A stretch of 64,000 nucleotides of DNA from Shewanella khirikhana (GTDB taxonomy: Bacteria; Pseudomonadota; Gammaproteobacteria; Enterobacterales; Shewanellaceae): NCBI RefSeq assembly GCF_003957745.1, contig NZ_CP020373.1, positions 1,240,001 to 1,304,000 of the forward strand, read 5' to 3'. This document shows, piece by piece, positions 35,319-44,381 of this stretch. The notes below the pieces were generated by a model. It was not told where the DNA came from and did no database searches. It worked only from the letters and a program-made list of their open reading frames with translations. Positions within the stretch are counted from its first letter, which is position 1. Each line of letters begins with the position of its first letter. The position numbers and the translations under genes were made by a program.

Positions 35319-36383
35319 TCAGCGCTTGTAGCTGATGTGCTGATGGAAACGCACCACCAGATCCTGACGCTCGCCATCGATTTCAATATCGCGGGCGAAC
35401 TGGCGCAGCGCATCTTCCACTTCATTCATAAAGCGGCCAAAACCGGCGTCTTCATGATCTTCCTTACCGGCGGCAACCACGAAAAAGGCGGTTTCTACCA
35501 AGTTGTCGGCTTGCCAGTGGGCCAGGAATTGCGGCTCGGCGGCATTGGGGTCAAAGCCCAGCATTTGCACGCCTTTATCGGTGCTCAGGCGGTCAAACTT
35601 GGAGTTGCGCACCAGTGGCAGCAAGCCGTTGGCCACCATGGCTGAGCGCTTGAAACCATGCTCGTTCACGGCCTTGTGGAAGCTGTCCTGCAGTTTTTGG
35701 TACATGGCGCCGTAGTTGGCGTTGTTGTCACCGCCAAGACGCTGCTTGAGGCGACGGCCAAGGGGCAGGGTCACAGTCACGTAGCTTAGGGAACTGACAT
35801 CTTCTGGCAGCTCACACTTACGGGCCTTGTAGCGCTGGGCAATGCCGCGCAGCTTAAAGCCGTAGGTCTTTTTGTTGCCCTTGGCGCGGGCGAACAGATC
35901 GTAGGTCAGGTGCTGGTGGTCACGCACCTTGATGGGCTGCTCCAGTGCCAGTGTCGGCGCAAATTCAGCCAGCAGACCCTGAACCTGGGTGTGGAAGGTG
36001 GCGGAGTTGGCTCGCAGCTCGTCTCCCACGGCCAGGAACAGGAAGCGGATTTTACGGGTGCGGTAGTCGGCACGGGCGAACAGATTCTGGGCTTCGTGGT
36101 AGCGTGGGTTGTAGAAGAAGATGACCTGCTGATCGGTCTCCAGGCAGTAGGCTTCGGTGTGGAAGCGGACAACGGGGAGTTTGTCATTGGCGATTACATG
36201 AACATTGCGCAGATCGTGCTTGTCGGCCAGTTCAAAGAACTGTTTGGCCAGCGCCTGATAGCAGCTCAGGTAATCGGGGTATTGGCTCAGCAGGGCGTCC
36301 GTGAGTTTGATTTCTGCCGTAATGTACTGGTTGGTACGGGCGTCCGTGGGCAGATAGACCTTTTGCTGATGGTTGAAAGACAT
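35319..36383 (-). CDS. DUF3083 family protein
   Basis: 354 residues, no signal peptide or membrane segment, so cytoplasmic. The sequence (KVYLPTDARTNQYITAEIKL, FLFLAVGDELRANSATFHTQ, SYVTVTLPLGRRLKQRLGGD) matches DUF3083, a family seen mainly in Shewanella and relatives. ATG 36383 follows CCAAGGAGTGATT; an upstream in-frame start 27 bases earlier has no site. Function unknown. Single gene with its own terminator. Confidence 0.85.
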   Translation of the reverse strand: MSFNHQQKVYLPTDARTNQYITAEIKLTDALLSQYPDYLSCYQALAKQFFELADKHDLRNVHVIANDKLPVVRFHTEAYCLETDQQVIFFYNPRYHEAQNLFARADYRTRKIRFLFLAVGDELRANSATFHTQVQGLLAEFAPTLALEQPIKVRDHQHLTYDLFARAKGNKKTYGFKLRGIAQRYKARKCELPEDVSSLSYVTVTLPLGRRLKQRLGGDNNANYGAMYQKLQDSFHKAVNEHGFKRSAMVANGLLPLVRNSKFDRLSTDKGVQMLGFDPNAAEPQFLAHWQADNLVETAFFVVAAGKEDHEDAGFGRFMNEVEDALRQFARDIEIDGERQDLVVRFHQHISYKR

Positions 36384-36547
36384 AATCACTCCTTGGGTAC
36401 AAAGAGCCACTGACGGGCTCGCGTTGCAGCGGATCCTACCGGGGATTTGCTACAGAAATGTTGTTCCGGCACACATTTTTAACTCACTCTAGCCGGGGTG
36501 TATGAGTTTTCGCTTAAAAAGCGATGGGGAAAGCAGGGCGAAGGCCG

Positions 36548-36573
36548 AAAAAAGGGAGCAGAATGCTCCCTTT
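36548..36573 (-). terminator. Terminator of the DUF481 gene
   Basis: GGGAGCA-GAA-TGCTCCC stem; on the minus strand it is followed by six T. Confidence 0.85.
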
Positions 36574-36585
36574 GTGATCCAGGCC

Positions 36586-37704
36586 TCAAAGATCGATGCC
36601 GATGCCAATAATCAGCTGATAATCATCACTTTTGGGGATGCTGCCGTCGGCATTGGCGCGGGGGTTGTTGGTTCTGTCCCACACCAGCGACACATCTAAA
36701 TCGAACATATCGGTCAGGTCGATGGAGATCCCGGTCAGGGCATGGTGGGAGTAACCGCCCGAGTCTTCGTTGCCGTAAAGCAATTGGTAGCGGGCATTGA
36801 GATCGATATCGTCGGTCAGCTCGTGCTCAAAACGCGTATCCAGCACGAAGGCGGCGGTGCCTTCGGTGTCTGAGCCACCGGCTTCCACTTCGCTGAAGCG
36901 GGTATAGGTGTAGGCCGGGCCACCACCTATGGTCCATTCTGTCTTGGAGTTATCGATAATGTCATAACCCAAACCGGCACCCAGGGTGAGCTTGGTATCT
37001 ATGTTCAGGAAGGGGTCTTTGTAGTATTCGATAAACACTGGTCGCAGGTAGAACTGCTTGGAAATAAACCAGTCAAAACTGCCGGTGATACGGTGGTTGT
37101 TAACCGTGTTTTCGCCATCGTTTTTGGAATACTTGCCAATGTAATCGCTGTTGAAACGCGACTCTGTGGTGCGGCGCTTGATGTTGGCGGTTGCGCTGTA
37201 ATCAATCTGGTCGGTGTTACCCGAACGCAGGTTGGCCCCCAAAGACACCTTGCCGGACCAATAATTGGCCTCGGTTTGAGTACCGGCAATAATGGTCAGA
37301 ATTTGGCTGCGATCAAAGGGTCTGCCATCCAAATAAGCTTTGCCATCAATAATTTCCAGCTTGCCGGTTTGGGTGCTCAAATCCACCATGCCCACGGATA
37401 CTATCCCAGAGCTTCGCAGCGCCTTCACGTCTTCCCAATCGAAATAGAGGGTGTCGAGGTTGTCACTCTCAAATTCCAGCTTGTCGTCGTAGAGGTTTTT
37501 CAGCTCGCCCTTGAGCAGCTCGTTAGAGGTCAGCAGCAACCAGTCGAAACTGTCATCCACCGTTATCTGAAATGGATTGGGGGCCTGAGGACTGGTGGCG
37601 AGTGCCAGGGGGGACAATGCCGTGGCGATGCCGCCGAGGGCGGCGAAGGTGATGGCCCGGGTCAGGGCCTTGAAATGAGGTTTCCTTGTCTTGGCGTTCA
37701 ACAT
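36586..37704 (-). CDS. DUF481 (YdiY-like) outer membrane protein
   Basis: 372 residues. After a long signal peptide (about 1-37, LALA) come an EFESDNLDTLYFDWEDVKAL segment and a C-terminal barrel (about 150-372) with alternating strands that ends IGIGIDL. This is the DUF481 layout of E. coli YdiY, an acid-inducible salt-stress type outer membrane protein. ATG 37704 has AAGGAG at the right distance; an earlier ATG 48 bases upstream lacks one and would spoil the signal peptide. Confidence 0.88.
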   Translation of the reverse strand: MLNAKTRKPHFKALTRAITFAALGGIATALSPLALATSPQAPNPFQITVDDSFDWLLLTSNELLKGELKNLYDDKLEFESDNLDTLYFDWEDVKALRSSGIVSVGMVDLSTQTGKLEIIDGKAYLDGRPFDRSQILTIIAGTQTEANYWSGKVSLGANLRSGNTDQIDYSATANIKRRTTESRFNSDYIGKYSKNDGENTVNNHRITGSFDWFISKQFYLRPVFIEYYKDPFLNIDTKLTLGAGLGYDIIDNSKTEWTIGGGPAYTYTRFSEVEAGGSDTEGTAAFVLDTRFEHELTDDIDLNARYQLLYGNEDSGGYSHHALTGISIDLTDMFDLDVSLVWDRTNNPRANADGSIPKSDDYQLIIGIGIDL

Positions 37705-37818
37705 GGTGCTCCTTGCCAGAGTTGTCGCAAATTTGTTGGATTTTACCGACAAGCTCTTGGCTGTATCAACAAGTCAACTACCTATTTTACAAGGATAATA
37801 CTTAAGTTTACCCCCGGT

Positions 37819-38427
37819 TCAGCCCGGGTTGGCCGCTGTGGCTGGCGAGCTCACCATGGCGGCAAACCATGGCAGCATAATCTCGGCAATCTCGCCCTGG
37901 GCAGCTTGGTTGGGATGAATTCCGTCCCGCTGCATCAGTTCGGGGCGGGTCACGATTTGGGTCATAAAAAACGGCATCAGGGTTACGCCGTCGCGCTGAC
38001 CCAGCTCGGCGTAAACCTGGGCAAAGGCTTTGGCGTAGCGGGGGCCGTAATTGGTGGGCACCATCACTTCGCTCAGCAGCACGTTTGCGCCACTGCTCTG
38101 AGCCAGGTCAATGATTTTTGTAAGATTCTTTTTCAGCTCAACCGGCGAGAATCCCCGCAGACCATCGTTGCCACCCAGCATCACAAACACCACCGAGGGC
38201 TTGGCAGACTCAAGCAGGCCGGGCAGTCGGCGTAGACCGCCGGCGCTGGTTTCGCCGCTCACCGCACCGTTGACCAGGGTGTGTCCCTGCAGTTTGGGGC
38301 GCATCAGATTGATCCAGCCTTGATTTTCTTCCATACCATAACTTGCACTCAAGCTGTCGCCGAGGATTAATATAGTTTCGGCCTTCAGGGGGAATGCCAG
38401 AAACAGGCAAGTCAGCATCCAGCCCAT
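37819..38427 (-). CDS. tesA: TesA, periplasmic acyl-CoA thioesterase I / lysophospholipase
   Basis: 202 residues of the SGNH hydrolase family. A signal peptide (about 1-16) is followed by GDSLSASYGM with the catalytic Ser, Gly in VSGETSAGGL, Asn in MLGGNDGLRG, and the C-terminal Asp/His in RDGIHPN. Divergent from ybbA as in E. coli; only 28 bases separate the two start codons, so their promoters must lie inside each other's coding or leader sequence. Confidence 0.95.
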   Translation of the reverse strand: MGWMLTCLFLAFPLKAETILILGDSLSASYGMEENQGWINLMRPKLQGHTLVNGAVSGETSAGGLRRLPGLLESAKPSVVFVMLGGNDGLRGFSPVELKKNLTKIIDLAQSSGANVLLSEVMVPTNYGPRYAKAFAQVYAELGQRDGVTLMPFFMTQIVTRPELMQRDGIHPNQAAQGEIAEIMLPWFAAMVSSPATAANPG

Positions 38428-38455
38428 GCCACGAAATTTACGGAATTCAGAAACT

Positions 38456-39193
38456 ATGTCACAAAGCCATGCCATCAAAGTCGCCCACCTTAAAAAAATC
38501 GTCCAAACCCAGGAAGGGGAGCTCACTATCCTGAAAGGGGTGGATATGGAAGTCAAGCCGGGGCAATCGGTGGCCATAATTGGGCCGTCGGGCTCGGGAA
38601 AGTCGACCCTGCTTGGGTTACTGGCGGCGCTGGACACGCCCTCGGAAGGGGAAATTTGGCTCGACGGCAGTCCACTGTCAGGGCTCGGCGAAGAGGCGAA
38701 AGCCGCGCTGCGTAAAAAGAAAGTCAGCTTTATTTTTCAGTCCTTTATGCTGGTAGATACCCTGACGGCGCTGGAAAACGTGATGTTGCCGGCCGAACTT
38801 GGCGGCATGAAAGACGCCAAAGAGCGGGCGCTGGCGATGCTTGAGCGGGTAGGGCTTTCCCACCGCATCAACCACCTGCCAAGGCAGCTCTCCGGCGGCG
38901 AGCAGCAGCGGGTGGCCATTGCCCGGGCCTTTATCGGTGAGCCGCGGGTGCTGTTTGCCGATGAGCCAACCGGTAACCTCGATGGCGGCAATGCCCACAG
39001 GGTCGCCGACATGCTGTTTGAGCTCAATGCCGAGCTTGGCACTACTCTGGTGCTGGTAACCCACGACAATCAGCTGGCGCTGCGCTGCGAGCGCCAGTTC
39101 ACCATGACCGAAGGCGAGCTGGCCGAAACCACTGTTATTAAGGAGTCGAGCGCTGCTGATGCGACTGCCAACGTGCGGGAGGCTGCATGTTAA
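38456..39193 (+). CDS. ybbA: YbbA, ABC transporter ATPase
   Basis: 245 residues. Walker A GPSGSGKST, signature LSGGEQQRVAIARAF, Walker B VLFADEPTGNLD and switch His in LVTHDN are all intact. LolD/MacB-like subgroup. ATG 38456 (MSQSHAIKVAHLKKIV) agrees with the family start; an ATG at 38426 would overlap tesA. Overlaps ybbP by 7 bases and works with it. The YbbAP system is thought to remodel or move hydrophobic compounds at the inner membrane, possibly with TesA. Confidence 0.95.
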   Translation: MSQSHAIKVAHLKKIVQTQEGELTILKGVDMEVKPGQSVAIIGPSGSGKSTLLGLLAALDTPSEGEIWLDGSPLSGLGEEAKAALRKKKVSFIFQSFMLVDTLTALENVMLPAELGGMKDAKERALAMLERVGLSHRINHLPRQLSGGEQQRVAIARAFIGEPRVLFADEPTGNLDGGNAHRVADMLFELNAELGTTLVLVTHDNQLALRCERQFTMTEGELAETTVIKESSAADATANVREAAC

Positions 39194-41643
39194 GAGCGCT
39201 CGCCTTACGGCTTTTCTGGCGTGAACTGCGCCAGGGGCAACTGATGTTGATCCTGCTGGCCATTGCCCTTGCGGTTATGGCGGTCACAGGCCTTGCCCGG
39301 GTCAGCGAGCGGCTGCAGGTGGCCATTAACGGCGAAGCGGCCAAATTTACCGCGGCCGATCGCATCATTGACTCGCCTCAGCCACTGCCGGCAGCTCTGC
39401 TTGCCAAAACCGATGCGCTGGCGCTTAAACGTACCGACAGTATGCTGTTTAACTCCATGGCCTGGTCCAACGAGCAGTTTCAGCTGGTCACAGTGCGCGC
39501 GGTTGGCCCTGGCTATCCGCTTAAAGGCCAGATTGAACTTGCCGATGGCCCTACCGCTGCGCTGCCCGAGCCTGGGGCTCTGTGGTATGAAGGAAGGCTT
39601 GCCGGACTGATTGGCAACGCCGATAAGCTGGAGATTGGCGAGCGAAGCTTTACCCTGGCCGCAGAAATCCGCCGCCTGCCGGATGCGGGCTTCAACCCCT
39701 TTGCCTCCTCGCCCGTGGTGCTGATGCGCATGGATGATGTGGCTTCCACCGGTATCGTTGGCCCCGGCAGCCGGGTGACCTATCTGTATCAGTTTACCGG
39801 TGACAGCGCAGCATTGACTGAGCTCGATACCCTGATGAAAGCCGAGCTTTCAAGCTCACAGCGCTTAAGAGATGTGAAAAGCGGCGATTCGCCCATTGCG
39901 GGCGCAGTGGAGCGGGCCGAACGCTTTTTGCTGCTGGCAAGCCTGCTGGGTATTGCGCTGGCGTGCGCCGCCATCGGTATTGCAGCCCAGCGCTATTGTC
40001 AGCGTCATTATGACGTGGTCGCCATGTTCAAAACCTTTGGCGCGTCTTCCAGGGAAATCCGTACCCTGTTTGCCCTGCATCTGGGGCTGGTGACCCTGGT
40101 TGGCGTTATGGTTGGGGTGCTGGCCGGGCTTGGGCTCGATGCGCTGGTGGCGGCTTTCCTGCCCGATGAGCTTAAAGCCTACAGTGCGCCGCTTGTGCGG
40201 CCTATCCTGCTTGGAGTGTTGACCGGCGGGATCAGCGCGCTGATGTTTTCAGCCTACCCACTGCTCAGGCTGCTTGCCATTCCGCCGCTGCGGGTGCTGC
40301 AGCGCGAGCTGACCGGGCAGGGTGCCGGTGTGTGGCTGCATGCGCTGCTTAGCCTCAGTGCCATGGCGATTCTGGGTTATGCCTATTCGCGCTCGTGGCA
40401 ATTAACCGGCGCTGTGGTGATAGGTGCCTTGCTGCTTGGCGCCATTTTGTTTGTGCTCGGTTTTGTGATGATCCGTATCGGCCATGGCGCCGGGCTTAAA
40501 ACCACCAATCCATTGCAACTGGCGCTGGCAGGACTCAGGCGCCGCGCCGCACAAAACTCGGTGCAGCTGGTGGGCTTTTCCACCGCGCTGGTGCTGCTGC
40601 TGACCATTTTGGCGCTGCGTCAGGACTTGCTGGACGACTGGCAGCGGCAGTTGCCGCAAGGGGCGCCCAACTTCTTTTTGGTGAACATAGCCCCTGAGGA
40701 TGAGGCGCCGCTGGCCGAATTTCTCGAGCAACATCAGATAGAGCGCACAGACATTTACCCTGTGGTGCGTGGCCGTCTGGCGTCGATAAACGGTGAGGCT
40801 CTTATCAGCCAACAACAGGCCGAAGAGGGCGCCCAGGGCCGGGTGGGTATTGGCCGTGAACTCAATATGACCTGGCGCGACACCTTGCCGCCCAACAATA
40901 GCCTGGTGTCCGGTGAATTTGGCGAGGATCCCTATGGGGTGTCGGTGGAGGCCAAGGTGGCTGAGCGGCTCGGTCTCAAGCTGGGTGACAGCCTGTCGTT
41001 TGTGATTGATAACCAGACGCTGGATGTGCACGTAACCAGTATCCGCACCGTGCGCTGGGAAACCATGCAGCCCAATTTCTTCATGATTTTCAGCGAGCAG
41101 GCGCTGCAGCGCTTTGCCTATACCTCAATGCTGAGCTTCCATCTGGAAGACGCGAAACGGCCGCTGGTGGTTGAGCTTATCAAGGGCTTTCCCACCATTT
41201 CAGTGATAGACGTGGGCGCCATGGTGGCGCAGCTCAGGAACATAGTGGCGCAGGTATCCTTGGCGCTAGGGGTTGTGCTGGCACTGGTGATTGCCGCCTC
41301 AAGCCTGGTGCTGTGGGCGCAAACGGAGGCGGGCATGTCGGTGCGCCAACGTGAGCTGGCGGTGCTGCGAACCTTTGGTGCAGGCGGCAGCTTGCTGCGA
41401 CTTGCCACCACCATGGAGTTTGCTGTGCTCGGCGCTGTGGCCGGGGTGGTGGCTGTGGTGGTCACCGAAGCTGTGCTGTTTATGCTCAAAACCTGGGTGT
41501 TTGAATTAACCGTAAACTGGCATTTGCAGTGGTGGCTCTATGCACCTGTGCTTGGCGCGGTATTGGTTGCGTTGCTGGGATACTGGCGCTGCCGCGAGCT
41601 GTTGTCCCGCAGCTGCCTGTCGCTGCTGCGCGCGCAGGAGTAA
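39187..41643 (+). CDS. ybbP: YbbP, FtsX-type ABC permease
   Basis: 818 residues with about ten membrane segments in two FtsX-like halves, each with a large periplasmic domain, as in YbbP. Recognisable stretches are LRLFWRELRQGQLMLILLAI at the N-terminus and AQTEAGMSVRQRELAVLRTF in the second half. Partner of YbbA. Its last five codons and stop are part of a tandem duplication (see the repeat at 41627). Confidence 0.95.
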   Translation: MLRALALRLFWRELRQGQLMLILLAIALAVMAVTGLARVSERLQVAINGEAAKFTAADRIIDSPQPLPAALLAKTDALALKRTDSMLFNSMAWSNEQFQLVTVRAVGPGYPLKGQIELADGPTAALPEPGALWYEGRLAGLIGNADKLEIGERSFTLAAEIRRLPDAGFNPFASSPVVLMRMDDVASTGIVGPGSRVTYLYQFTGDSAALTELDTLMKAELSSSQRLRDVKSGDSPIAGAVERAERFLLLASLLGIALACAAIGIAAQRYCQRHYDVVAMFKTFGASSREIRTLFALHLGLVTLVGVMVGVLAGLGLDALVAAFLPDELKAYSAPLVRPILLGVLTGGISALMFSAYPLLRLLAIPPLRVLQRELTGQGAGVWLHALLSLSAMAILGYAYSRSWQLTGAVVIGALLLGAILFVLGFVMIRIGHGAGLKTTNPLQLALAGLRRRAAQNSVQLVGFSTALVLLLTILALRQDLLDDWQRQLPQGAPNFFLVNIAPEDEAPLAEFLEQHQIERTDIYPVVRGRLASINGEALISQQQAEEGAQGRVGIGRELNMTWRDTLPPNNSLVSGEFGEDPYGVSVEAKVAERLGLKLGDSLSFVIDNQTLDVHVTSIRTVRWETMQPNFFMIFSEQALQRFAYTSMLSFHLEDAKRPLVVELIKGFPTISVIDVGAMVAQLRNIVAQVSLALGVVLALVIAASSLVLWAQTEAGMSVRQRELAVLRTFGAGGSLLRLATTMEFAVLGAVAGVVAVVVTEAVLFMLKTWVFELTVNWHLQWWLYAPVLGAVLVALLGYWRCRELLSRSCLSLLRAQE

Positions 41644-41686
41644 ATAATGCGCACGCAGGAGTAAATAATGCGCCCGCGGGAATAAT
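41627..41686 (+). repeat. 21-bp tandem repeat spanning the ybbP stop
   Basis: Two 21-base units (TGCGCGCGCAGGAGTAAATAA and a copy with one change; 41627-41647 and 41648-41668) and a third, shortened copy (41669-41686). Each copy reads (L/M)-R-x-(Q/R)-E-stop in the ybbP frame, so the repeats give three consecutive in-frame stops. Confidence 0.85.
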
Positions 41687-41712
41687 GGACAGGCACTTCA
41701 GATACAGCCGTT

Positions 41713-41738
41713 AAAAAAGGCGCCCTTGGGCGCCTTTT
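41713..41738. terminator. Bidirectional terminator between ybbP and yfcH
   Basis: AAAAAAGGCGCCC-TT-GGGCGCCTTTTCTTTT: strong GC stem with A/T runs. Confidence 0.9.
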
Positions 41739-41780
41739 CTTTTCGTTGCTGCTGATAATAAAGCTGCACTTTTCTCTGAC

Positions 41781-42668
41781 TCAGCGCAGATTCTCCAGTG
41801 CCTGGCGCAGCTGCGGGTAGCGAAAACCAAAGCCTGCTTCTTTGGCATGGGTGGGCAGCACAAATTGCCCGTCCAGCAGCAGGGTGGCGGCTTCTCCAAG
41901 CAGCAGCTTCATTGCAAATGCCGGAGCCGGTACCAGCGCCGGGCGATGCAGGACTTCGCCGAGAGTATGGGCGAACACCGCATTACTGACGGGGTTCGGC
42001 GCAGTGGCGTTGAAAATTCCGCGGCAGCTGTCGTTGGCGAGTAAAAAACGGATAAGGCCGACCATGTCTTCGATATGGATCCAACTCATGCCCTGGGTGC
42101 CTTTCCCTATGGGGCCGCCGAGGCAAGCTTTGAAGGCGGGCAGCATTTTTGCCAGCGCGCCGCCATGTTTGCCCAGCACTATACCGGTGCGCAGTACACA
42201 CACCCGGGTTTGCTCGCTGGCGGCATCCAGCGCCAGTTGCTCCCAATTGGCACACAGCATATGCGTAAATTCAGAATGGGGCGTTGATGACTCACTGAGG
42301 CGATCAACGCCCTGGGCGCCATAAAAGCCAACCGCCGAGCCACTGATAAACACAGCTGGCGGGTTATCGCTTTGGGAAATAAGGGCGGCCAGCAATTCGG
42401 TAATATCCCAGCGGCTGTGACAGAGCAGCTTTTTTTGCGCCTCGCTCCAGCGCTTGCCCACTATGGGCTCGCCGGCGAGGTTAATCACCGCATCGAAGCC
42501 GTTTAGGTTATCCAGCTTGTCGAGATTACGCAGGTAGTCGTGCTCGTCCCCAAGCAGCTCCCGCGCCGAGGCGGTGTCGCGGCTGACAATGCTCAGCTGA
42601 TGTCCTTGCAGTGAGGCCACCAATTGGCGGCCGATAAAGCCTGTGGCGCCGGTCAGCAGGATTTTCAT
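41781..42668 (-). CDS. yfcH: YfcH, SDR39U1-type epimerase
   Basis: 295 residues. The Rossmann motif GATGFIGRQL begins at residue 7 and NLAGEPIVGKRW and FISGSAVGFYG follow, as in the TIGR01777/SDR39U1 family with its C-terminal DUF1731 domain. Function in bacteria is unclear. Follows folX by 64 bases on the same strand, the same pairing as in E. coli (folX-yfcH). Confidence 0.93.
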   Translation of the reverse strand: MKILLTGATGFIGRQLVASLQGHQLSIVSRDTASARELLGDEHDYLRNLDKLDNLNGFDAVINLAGEPIVGKRWSEAQKKLLCHSRWDITELLAALISQSDNPPAVFISGSAVGFYGAQGVDRLSESSTPHSEFTHMLCANWEQLALDAASEQTRVCVLRTGIVLGKHGGALAKMLPAFKACLGGPIGKGTQGMSWIHIEDMVGLIRFLLANDSCRGIFNATAPNPVSNAVFAHTLGEVLHRPALVPAPAFAMKLLLGEAATLLLDGQFVLPTHAKEAGFGFRYPQLRQALENLR

Positions 42669-42732
42669 GAATGGCTCCCGAAACGTCTCTTCCTACAAGC
42701 ATATACCGAGATTGGCGCCTTGGAGATCACTG

Positions 42733-43095
42733 CTAGCGTTTGAAACTGAGCTCCATGGACACCGAATCGGCAAAGCGCAGGGCATGGGGCTTGTCGACTT
42801 CAACGCTGGCTTCGGTCACGCTGGGATGCTCGCTGGCAATATCCAGGATACGGGCGGTGAGGTGCTCGAGCAGGGAAAAACGGTTGTCTTCCACCAGGGC
42901 GATGATGCGTTTGGTGATGGTGCGATAATTGAGGGCGTCATCCATGTTATCGCTCTGCTGGGCCTGCTCGGCATGGTATGCTATGGCGACATTGATGATA
43001 ACGTCTTGTTTATTCTGGATCTCATCTTCTTTGATCCCGATGTGGGTACGAAGGCGCAGATTTTTGATGCGAATGGTGGCGATCTCTGATTTCAT
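42733..43095 (-). CDS. folX: FolX, dihydroneopterin triphosphate 2'-epimerase
   Basis: 120 residues. The sequence IRIKNLRLRTHIGIKEDEI, the block DALNYRTITK and the C-terminal DKPHALRFADSVSMEL match E. coli FolX closely. This enzyme epimerises 7,8-dihydroneopterin triphosphate to dihydromonapterin triphosphate, leading to the tetrahydromonapterin cofactor. FolB is the alternative, but RLRTHIG and the C-terminus favour FolX. First of a folX-yfcH operon. Confidence 0.93.
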   Translation of the reverse strand: MKSEIATIRIKNLRLRTHIGIKEDEIQNKQDVIINVAIAYHAEQAQQSDNMDDALNYRTITKRIIALVEDNRFSLLEHLTARILDIASEHPSVTEASVEVDKPHALRFADSVSMELSFKR

Positions 43096-43174
43096 AGCCG
43101 TGTCAACTTGCTCGTCTTTGATGGAAATTCAGGGCAAGGTTAACAAGTTTCGCTTGAAATAGAAGGATTTTATT

Positions 43175-44248
43175 TTGGTTAATCCCCTCGAAAAGACCTC
43201 GGTCGCCTTCCGTGGTTTTGCCATTATGGCGTTTCTGGTGGTGATCCTGGCCGGGATCAAGGCGGCAAGCCCTATTGTTGTGCCCTTTGTGCTGGCAGCC
43301 TTTATCGCGGTGATCTGTAACCCGGTGATCAGCTGGATGATGCGCTTTCGGGTCCCCAAGTGGCTGGCGGTCATGCTGCTGATGTTTTTTATCGTAATGT
43401 TGGGGCTGTGGCTGGCATCACTGGTGGGCAGCTCCATCAATGAGTTTTCCAAACAGTTGCCACAATATCGGGATCAACTTATCCAGCAATTTGGCTGGGT
43501 ATTGGAAAAGCTGCACACCTTAAATATAAAGATTTCCAAAGAGCAGGTACTGGCCTACTTCGACCCTGGCATGGCGCTGTCGATGACCACCAATATGTTG
43601 TCTGGTGTTGGCAACGTGATGGCGAATCTGTTTCTGATCATCCTTACCATTGTGTTTATGTTGTTTGAGGCCCAGTCGCTGCCGAAAAAGGTGCACCTGG
43701 CGCTGGATGACCCCGAGATGCGCTTGCAGCAAATCGATAAATTCCTGCATTCGGTCAACCAATATATGGTGATTAAGACCCTGGTGAGCCTTGCCACCGG
43801 TGCCATTGTTGGCATTGGTCTGAGCATTTTTGGGGTGGATTACGCGCTGCTGTGGGCGGTTATCGCGTTCCTGTTTAACTACATTCCCAATATCGGCTCG
43901 ATTATCGCAGCCATTCCCGCTATCCTGCTGGCCTTTATTCAGCTTGGCCCTGCGGCTGCGGGCGGTACGGCGCTGCTATACCTTGGCACCAATATGGTGA
44001 TGGGCAACGTGGTGGAGCCCAAGTTCATGGGCCGTGGCCTTGGGTTGTCGACTCTGGTGGTGTTCCTCAGTTTGATTTTCTGGGGCTGGCTGCTCGGCTC
44101 TGTGGGCATGCTGCTGTCGGTGCCGCTGACCATGATTGTAAAAATCGCGCTCGAGCGCAGTGCCAGTGGCCGTTGGCTGGCGATTTTGCTGAGCGATGAT
44201 GTCGATGAGCTGAAACCGGCCGACAATACCAGCAGCGAAAAGGCCTAA
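43175..44248 (+). CDS. AI-2E family transporter (PerM/YdiK-like membrane protein)
   Basis: 357 residues with about eight membrane segments and the family C-terminal motifs LLWAVIAFLFNYIPNIGSII and VVEPKFMGRGLGLS. Family members have been linked to AI-2 export, Na+/H+ exchange and other substrates; none can be assigned here. Start is TTG 43175 with GAAGGA about 8 bases upstream. Divergent from folX with a short gap. Confidence 0.9.
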   Translation: MVNPLEKTSVAFRGFAIMAFLVVILAGIKAASPIVVPFVLAAFIAVICNPVISWMMRFRVPKWLAVMLLMFFIVMLGLWLASLVGSSINEFSKQLPQYRDQLIQQFGWVLEKLHTLNIKISKEQVLAYFDPGMALSMTTNMLSGVGNVMANLFLIILTIVFMLFEAQSLPKKVHLALDDPEMRLQQIDKFLHSVNQYMVIKTLVSLATGAIVGIGLSIFGVDYALLWAVIAFLFNYIPNIGSIIAAIPAILLAFIQLGPAAAGGTALLYLGTNMVMGNVVEPKFMGRGLGLSTLVVFLSLIFWGWLLGSVGMLLSVPLTMIVKIALERSASGRWLAILLSDDVDELKPADNTSSEKA

Positions 44249-44381
44249 GCCTTCGCCGCCAGCGGCGAGCAACAATCAGTCATTGCGGGTGGCCTGGCCG
44301 CCCGCTTTGTTTTTAAGCCGTCAGCAACCATGGCTGACGTTGAACGTACCTGTGAGTGCGAGTTTGAAAGGATGACAGGCC

